NCBI GenBank assembly: GCA_014529385.2
Contig: CM043967.1
Location: 87,411,278 to 87,475,277, forward strand
Source of the DNA: Adiantum capillus-veneris
Lineage: Eukaryota; Streptophyta; Polypodiopsida; Polypodiales; Pteridaceae
Reading direction: 5' to 3'
DNA length: 64,000 bases
The position numbers and the translations under genes are program-made. Below, piece by piece: positions 58,047-64,000 of this stretch; the first letter of the stretch is position 1; every line of letters begins with the position of its first letter. The notes beneath the pieces are model-generated. The model ran no database searches and had not been told where the DNA came from. It saw only the letters and a program-made list of their open reading frames with translations.

Positions 58047-59482
58047 CTCCCTTGATTTTTCCCGGACACTGTCTGAGGCATGTGAACTGGTGATCCGTCT
58101 CTCTCTCTCTCTCTCTAAAAAAAACATATGAAAGAGTGCACGCCGGCGCGCTCTTTCAAAGAGTTTTTTTTTTGGAGAGTGAGAGAGAGAGGGGCCGACT
58201 GAGAGCAGGAGGCCGACGCTCCACATTTGGCTGCAGCAGGCCAGGAGGGTGCAGGGACCCGTGTTGATCGCCATCGGCGCTTGATGGAGGAGGTCCTTCA
58301 TTTAATTGGTAGTGGGTGGAGACTCCACGATGGCCATGCGGCATGCAATTCCGAAGGCAATCTGCATCACAATTTGGTGATAGGTGGAGCGCAGGAGCCC
58401 GTGAGTTGATCAATCCCTCCATGACTGTTGCAGATTTCTCATGGATATTGACATGGAAACTCACATGAAGAGGCCTGCATTGGTGGATTGATGACATTAA
58501 ATGCGAATCATCTTTAGTTTTTAACGCAAAGGAATGAGGATTGCCCCTGGGCTAGGCTTGATGCAGTCGTGATCGATGGGGACCAGCATCAGGCGAATGT
58601 CTTACCACTAGAGCTCGATTCCTGTTAGCGTCATTCCATCCCACAACAGCAGGCGCAACTGATAGGGGTAGCGCTGGCCAGCTAAAAGACTAGAGTATAT
58701 TCATGAGGACTTCGAGGAGGATGGAGGCGATGAGATGGAGGGGTGGAAAGCTAGCATCCTACACTTAGCGCTGCGTTAGAGAGAGGCGGACGAGAGCTCA
58801 AGAGTCAAGGTTATGGGGAAGAGCAGGTGCCAGGAACCTCTGTACATGTGTGAGTGTGTCATGTCACTTTGCATGCCAATATGAGCCGGCTGGAGCATCC
58901 CAAATATGAGAGAGAGAAAGAGAAGAGGAGAGAGAAGACCTTGCTATCTTATATAGTCTATCTCCCTATAGATGCATGCCTGCTAGTCGTTCCGCGGCCC
59001 TGCCATAACATACAAGGTTGCCAAATTACTGCGAGCTAGACTCTGACCACGTCAAGACCTTGAGGCCTCTATAGTATGCAAATCCGTTGCCTCGATGCAA
59101 TGATTTTCGGGTACATCTCCTTTCAAACTGCTGTGAGCTAGGGTTTGACTACATCTATTTGTGTTACCAACTCAAAGGCACAATATACGCAGGAGGTAAT
59201 CGGAGTCAGGCACCTGTGCCGGACGGCTCCACACAGTAGGCATATTTGTCACGGCAAAGCTGACAAAAGCAATCACTAGTCATGTTGGCGTGGTGATGAA
59301 AGGAAGGCCAAGGACATCTACTGAGTCTGCTGCAGCAGAGGGGGATGCGTTGCCTCCACAACACTCCAATCGTGCTACTGGCAAAGAGTTTTGGGCATGT
59401 AGCACGAGACACACGCGCACACAGTACGATAGTACATCGCAAGACCACTACGTCCAGTAGCTTGTTTAAGCGTCAAATTGGA
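58047..59482. other. No gene recognised
   Basis: A CT run lies near 58098-58118 and a T-run near 58165. Open frames are short and overlap on both strands without motifs. Confidence 0.5.
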
Positions 59483-59682
59483 CACTGGGCTAGCTAGCTT
59501 TCTCAAATGAGGAGGATATGTGGCTAAGTGTGTCCGTGAGGGCGAGAGAGGGGGGGCAGGGGGAGGGGGAGCCCTGCAGGAAGATCAGTATCTGAGGCCA
59601 TAATTGGTGCCAGCTTCTGAGACTTTTAGAGTGCTAGAGAGAGTGAGAGCGTCCTCATTTGAGAAAGCTAGCTAGCCCAGTG
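59483..59682. repeat. Fold-back with 31-bp perfect inverted arms
   Basis: Arm 1 at 59483-59513 starts CACTGGGCTAGCTAGC. Arm 2 at 59652-59682 is its exact reverse complement. The 138-bp spacer contains a G-rich block (GGGGGGGCAGGGGGAGGGGG). No target duplication or coding sequence is evident. Confidence 0.85.
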
Positions 59683-59812
59683 ATCAGAAAGGCTTTTAGA
59701 AAGGCTCACAACTAGAAAGGGATCAGAGAGAGAGTGAGAGTGATCAAAAAGGCTCAGTTTTTGAGAAGGGATTCCTTCGTTGTGAGCACGCAACTGCGGA
59801 AGACGAACCTCA

Positions 59813-59821
59813 TTCTCTCTT

Positions 59822-59883
<62 letters not shown>

Positions 59884-59888
59884 GCGCA
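59813..59888. repeat. Compound (CT)n(CA)n microsatellite ending in CG repeats
   Basis: A CT run, then a CA run to 59877, then GTGCGCGCGCAC. Confidence 0.95.
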
Positions 59889-62800
59889 CAAACTCTTCAT
59901 ATTTGTTCTCGCCGAAATTAGATGGGGCCAAGGTGATTGCAAAGGCGTTTCATGCTAGTGATGATTATCGCTCATGTCGGGAGTATTTTATGATCTTCAT
60001 CACCTCCCCTGCTCTCGGCAAGAAGTCCTTGTGACAAGGGCCTCTTTTTTTGTAACTCGCCATGAAAACTCTGAAAGAGTCCATAGTCCTTTGAAAATTC
60101 TCACAAAGAGTTTGTGTCGATGTGAAGTAGTTCAGAGTGTTTTTTTAAGGGTTCTGTTTATATCTGATCGCTAGTCAAAATGACATTAGTTGACCTTCTT
60201 GCCTCAAGTGTGTCTCCAACAAGCTTTTAGCCTTTCCTTGCACAACCAAATCCAATGACGATGGATCTCATATTTACCTTTATTAACAACACCATTGTGT
60301 CAAAGTTGCTGGTGGTAGTATCCAATAACCCAGTGAGCCCTCGGAGGGGGGTACCGTGTGCCCCGTTGGGTGGTCATGTAGGTGAGCACTAGGATTTCTC
60401 TTTGTTCAGATTTTGTAAAATAGATCACCACTTAATAGGGGAGGGGAAACTTCATAAGGTAGTGGAGAGGCTCCAACATGAGTAGAACGGATAGGTTAAA
60501 AGGAAGCCGCAGGATCCGAGCTAAGCTGTTATGCACATCGGGGGTGTCAATCTTGTAAGATTCTCACAAGAAGGGAGGGGAAGATGTTTAAGCCCTCTGG
60601 GAATGACAAATTATCCCATAGTCGCGAAGGTAGAGATGTTGATGACGATGATTCTGTTTATCAAAATATCGTGGATGCTATTGCATTCAACTCATTGAAA
60701 TTGTTGATCGCACGCATGTGCGCTTGCGTTGCTACTGAAGGAGAGCCTCTTTTTGACACATATCAAACCCTTCATGTGGCAATTAAAAACAAATGTGGCA
60801 CTCTTCCATTTCTTCAAGTTGGGTTGCTGGCGACTATGTGCAGGCAGACGGCATGATGTGACAATCACCTTACATTAGGGTAGGATATTTTTAAATTAAT
60901 CAAAGCATAATTGAGAGAGAGGGGGGAGGGGGGGGGGACGAAGAGAGATGAAAAGTTTAAATGCTATAATAACAAGATCAAGAGAGCTAAGAAATGGAAC
61001 CAACATCGTAAAACTTTTCATCATTTCATTATTACATTCCATTTTGAAGACAATTGTGTTACCTATGTGCACATAGACTTGTGAGATTCTCTGTAGAAGT
61101 CTATATTCCTTTTGGCTACTATTGCATTTGCTCAAAAGGAGTTTGACTACAACTAAGTGCTCAACAAAAAAGTCTTTTCTAAAATACAAAGCTCATTTTA
61201 ATGAAATTTATGAAAGACTTGAAATTTAAGGATTTCTTTAATGCTTTCACACTATTCTTTTCAAGTACGTGATGTGAAGGATACTTTCCTTTTCCTCTTG
61301 GTTTCTCAATTGTCATGATTATACATTAAAATATCTTTTTTGGGAGCTAGACAAAATGGAGCCACTCACCAAAAAATTTCATCTCCAATTCCAACAAGAT
61401 ACAATCTAGAGCCAAAGATTGCAAATACACACTATTCATATTCACTCCAACCTACCAATAAGATCTACCAAATCTAGTTCTTCTATACATTCCCTACACT
61501 AAGCATCTCTTGACAACTTTGTTTGTAAAATAATCCTCTCTCCTACGAGCACTTGCCATAATATTATGTATTGAAAAACCCTCCTCCCCCTAAACAACAT
61601 TATGTGCACACGCACACACTCAAACACACACACAAACACGCACACACACACGCACACGCACACACTCAAACACACACACACACACACACGTTTTTATTTG
61701 TCCAAGAATCTATCATGGCTTGACTATTGATGACCATGAGCTGTGATTTGGAGGAGGAAGCATGACCTTGGATAATCAAGGAGTTAATATAAGGGTGGTT
61801 GATTAAAGTTTCTGTGAGGAATGCTTGAGGTGTTTAGAGACAATGATAGATAGATTGTAATATGTAATTTGATTCTAAATGTTTCTATTATGATTTAAGA
61901 TAACTGTATCTTGTGGGGTTTTGCTGGTTTTTATGATTGCTCGAAAAGGTTTTCTCGGAGTTTGAAATTCCTCAAAACTAGCTCTATGTGCTAGAGGGGA
62001 GAAGTGTAGATATGATGCATCATCTTTGCATGAGTGGAGTTTGTCAAAATTGGATTTTTATATCATATATAGCTGCTGGTCGAACTTATTTTATGCATAA
62101 AAGGTTCATGTCCTAAGGCCATGTGTGTGGACTTAGATTTACTACAGTAGAGGATAAGTCAAACTCCAAGTGTGGGAGTTAGTTTAGTGAGAATATGATT
62201 TATGGTTAAGGGTTGAGATACCTCATGGATTATGGTTGTGATTTGTATGGTGGAATTCGATATGGCTCTTTATTTATTTTTGGATATGGTCATGCTGCCA
62301 AAATGTTTGCAGCCATGTTATGTTCGAAGGTGGTTATGCAGGATTGGTTGTGCCTCACTCCGAGTTGGGTAGAGTGCTCCCCTGTGTGATGTGATTGGGT
62401 TATGGGTGATGTTTTATGGATTGGATCATGAAGTGATTTGGATGGTTTATGGTAGACTCTAATGCCTATGGCTCCGCAGTGGAGCAATAAGCACTACGGC
62501 AATGAATACCCTGACACTTCCTTACATTATATGAAGAAACAATGTACAAGAAGACAAAATAAACAATACACAGGGATAGAACACCATCTTCTTCATTGAT
62601 ACACAATAGAAAACATGATTACATGAGAATGATATCGATTGATTGAGATATCCCCACAATGACTGGTATGCCCCCCCAAATACACCTATTGCTACAACAC
62701 ATATCAGGAACGGTGCAAATCCCGTCCTGTCCCATGGTATCCCATGAAGAACTGTTCGTAGCTACATGAAGTGCTAGTCTGCAGAGTCCTCACATCTCTA

Positions 62801-63200
62801 GAGTTCGTAGTGTGCGTCTTATGCCGTAGCACCTAGCACACATGGTGGACTGCACGAACCCATAGTGAACCCATAGCTTTAGCATCTCCGTGTCAAAGGC
62901 TCCGGTCGCTACTCCTCCTCACGCTCTGGTGTTGATGAAATGTGATTGTAGACAAACCCATGAAAATCTTGTCAATGGGCCCTCTAAACCTCGGCCATCA
63001 ACTACGGGTCTATCTCAGGCTGCTCTGGCCAAGGTTCCCATGCAGTGAGCTGTGTTGGCAGGGAGAGAAACTAAGGATCCTGAGGTAAAGGAGCAAGAGG
63101 GCTATGGATGGGATAATATCGAGTCAGGTATCGATTTAGAGCAGGTCAAAATGGTGAACAATGCTGGAGACTTAGTGAAAAATAATGAGAAAGTGTCTCC
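59889..63200. other. No gene recognised
   Basis: Contains a CA-rich run at 61605-61690. A 90-codon frame at 60584-60856 has one reading frame and no motif. The rest is AT-rich sequence with many stops. Confidence 0.5.
61605..61690. repeat. Imperfect (CA)n repeat
   Basis: CA units interrupted by CG and CTCAAA. CACACTCAAACACACACA occurs twice. Confidence 0.9.
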
Positions 63201-63227
63201 GCCTAGAAACAAGCCCCGCACCACTCC

Positions 63228-63987
63228 TTACGAAAACAATGAATTACTCGCTGCAAATGAGAGACACAGGGCTTTTCCTTCAGCACATTCTTCGGTAGCT
63301 TTTGCCCAATCATAAATATCAAAACCTTCTTGCACAATGCCTTTACCTCTGTCATTGGTAGGCGGCTCAGGTTGGCACACCACGAGTTGTTGTGCTTGTT
63401 GCTGAGTTACTGCCGCATTGGTTAACATTGATCTCCAATTTTACATTTGGCCCTCCCAAAAATTGTGCAGGTCCTATTGCACCTCCACTGCCAGTCCATC
63501 AAGATCATTCAGATTGATCAGCACATCTCCTGGATGTGATGCTAAATAATTTGCCAGGCCATTTTGCGTGCATGAGTGAAGAAGCTCATCTTGAATAGAG
63601 GACATAAGTGTAGAGTTAGCCTCTCTTAGAGCTTGCATCTCACCAGCATGCTGCTGGGTTGTATTGTGTAGTGCTGTGTTTTGGCCCTCCAACTCTATAT
63701 TGTGGGCCTGCAAGAAGGTTGCCACCTGCGATTCAAGCTTGATGATCCATGTCTCAATTGCTGGTGCTAGCCAAACTGCCTACAAGGATTTTGCCATGCA
63801 CTGTAAAAATGTTCTGCATGCATGGGAGCTGATTAGAAGGATTTGGGGTTTGGGCTTCCCAAGGCAAAGGGTCTGGAGACATTCCCACCGCATCTAGAGC
63901 TACCCAGACAGCTTCAGATTGCAAGGAAATGTACGCACCCGTAGGGACAGTCTCCTCAGGGTTTGAATATGCCGCATGCTCTTGCAT
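63228..63987 (-). pseudogene. Coiled-coil ORF remnant, possibly gag-like
   Basis: One minus-strand frame with two stops runs from about 63750 to 63228. It begins with a heptad-like helix (FLQAHNIELEGQNTALHNTT) and continues with QAQQLVVCQPEPPTNDRGKG. A different frame upstream (63987-63754) is Pro/Trp-containing and may be the same protein before a frameshift. The composition resembles N-terminal regions of plant retroelement ORFs, but no diagnostic motif is present. The window ends before the context can be seen. Confidence 0.3.
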
Positions 63988-64000
63988 TCTTTGTCACCAT

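Noticed and set aside
58156-58497. Minus-strand frames in 58.0-58.5 kb
   Set aside because: Overlapping frames on both strands, low-complexity text and no start context or homology.
60584-60856. 90-residue plus-strand gene
   Set aside because: No motif, no neighbours, and length expected by chance in AT-rich sequence.

Overview
The window looks like a repeat-dense nuclear region of a plant with a large genome. It holds nested Ty3/gypsy-type LTR elements with plant-style primer-binding sites, a small non-autonomous LTR element primed by initiator tRNA-Met, two CACTA-like miniature elements, long CT, CA and G simple repeats, and GT-AG introns with plant-like spacing. I see no intact host gene, rRNA, tRNA or CRISPR array. 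The species is not resolved; a seed-free plant such as a fern is a guess. Family assignments come from motifs read by eye and from memory.

Layout. Positions 1-2230 are an old LTR of the family seen again at 47.8-52.8 kb. Positions 2667-15367 are a minus-strand Ty3/gypsy element: a truncated 3' LTR, a decayed gag-pol, a PBS and a 5' LTR. That 5' LTR is split by a 3039-bp non-autonomous LTR element with a clean CCAAT target duplication. From 15746 a plus-strand Tat/Athila-like element begins (LTR, tRNA-Asp-like PBS, 1.9-kb leader). Its gag, protease, RT and RNase H are broken by stops, its integrase region is rearranged without a catalytic core, and a second protease-like domain and Trp-motif repeats follow. 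After a 2.8-kb non-coding stretch comes an extra ORF in the usual env position (30604-32267).

That ORF is cut at 32268 by the LTR of a second minus-strand gypsy copy (32268-39517). This copy keeps an open 1162-residue pol and a 554-residue gag C-terminus plus protease, but has lost its 5' LTR and gag N-terminus. At 39.5-42.6 kb lie two convergent, intron-containing, decayed genes; the plus-strand one looks like the C-terminal part of a DNA transposase. From 43.3 to 53.3 kb there is a direct duplication, one copy of which carries a CACTA-like insertion, then a gag-only LTR element and a solo LTR. From 53.3 to 64 kb the sequence is mostly simple repeats, a second CACTA-like element, fold-back sequences and a weak coiled-coil ORF remnant at the right edge.

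The most notable signals are these: a 24-bp palindrome repeated four times in the gag leader and four times in the leader of the extra ORF of the same element; a second retropepsin-like domain after integrase; a gypsy lineage whose protease reads DHG or DQG and whose gag/pol junction carries -1 slippery heptamers in both copies; and the convergent spliced transposase-like gene pair.
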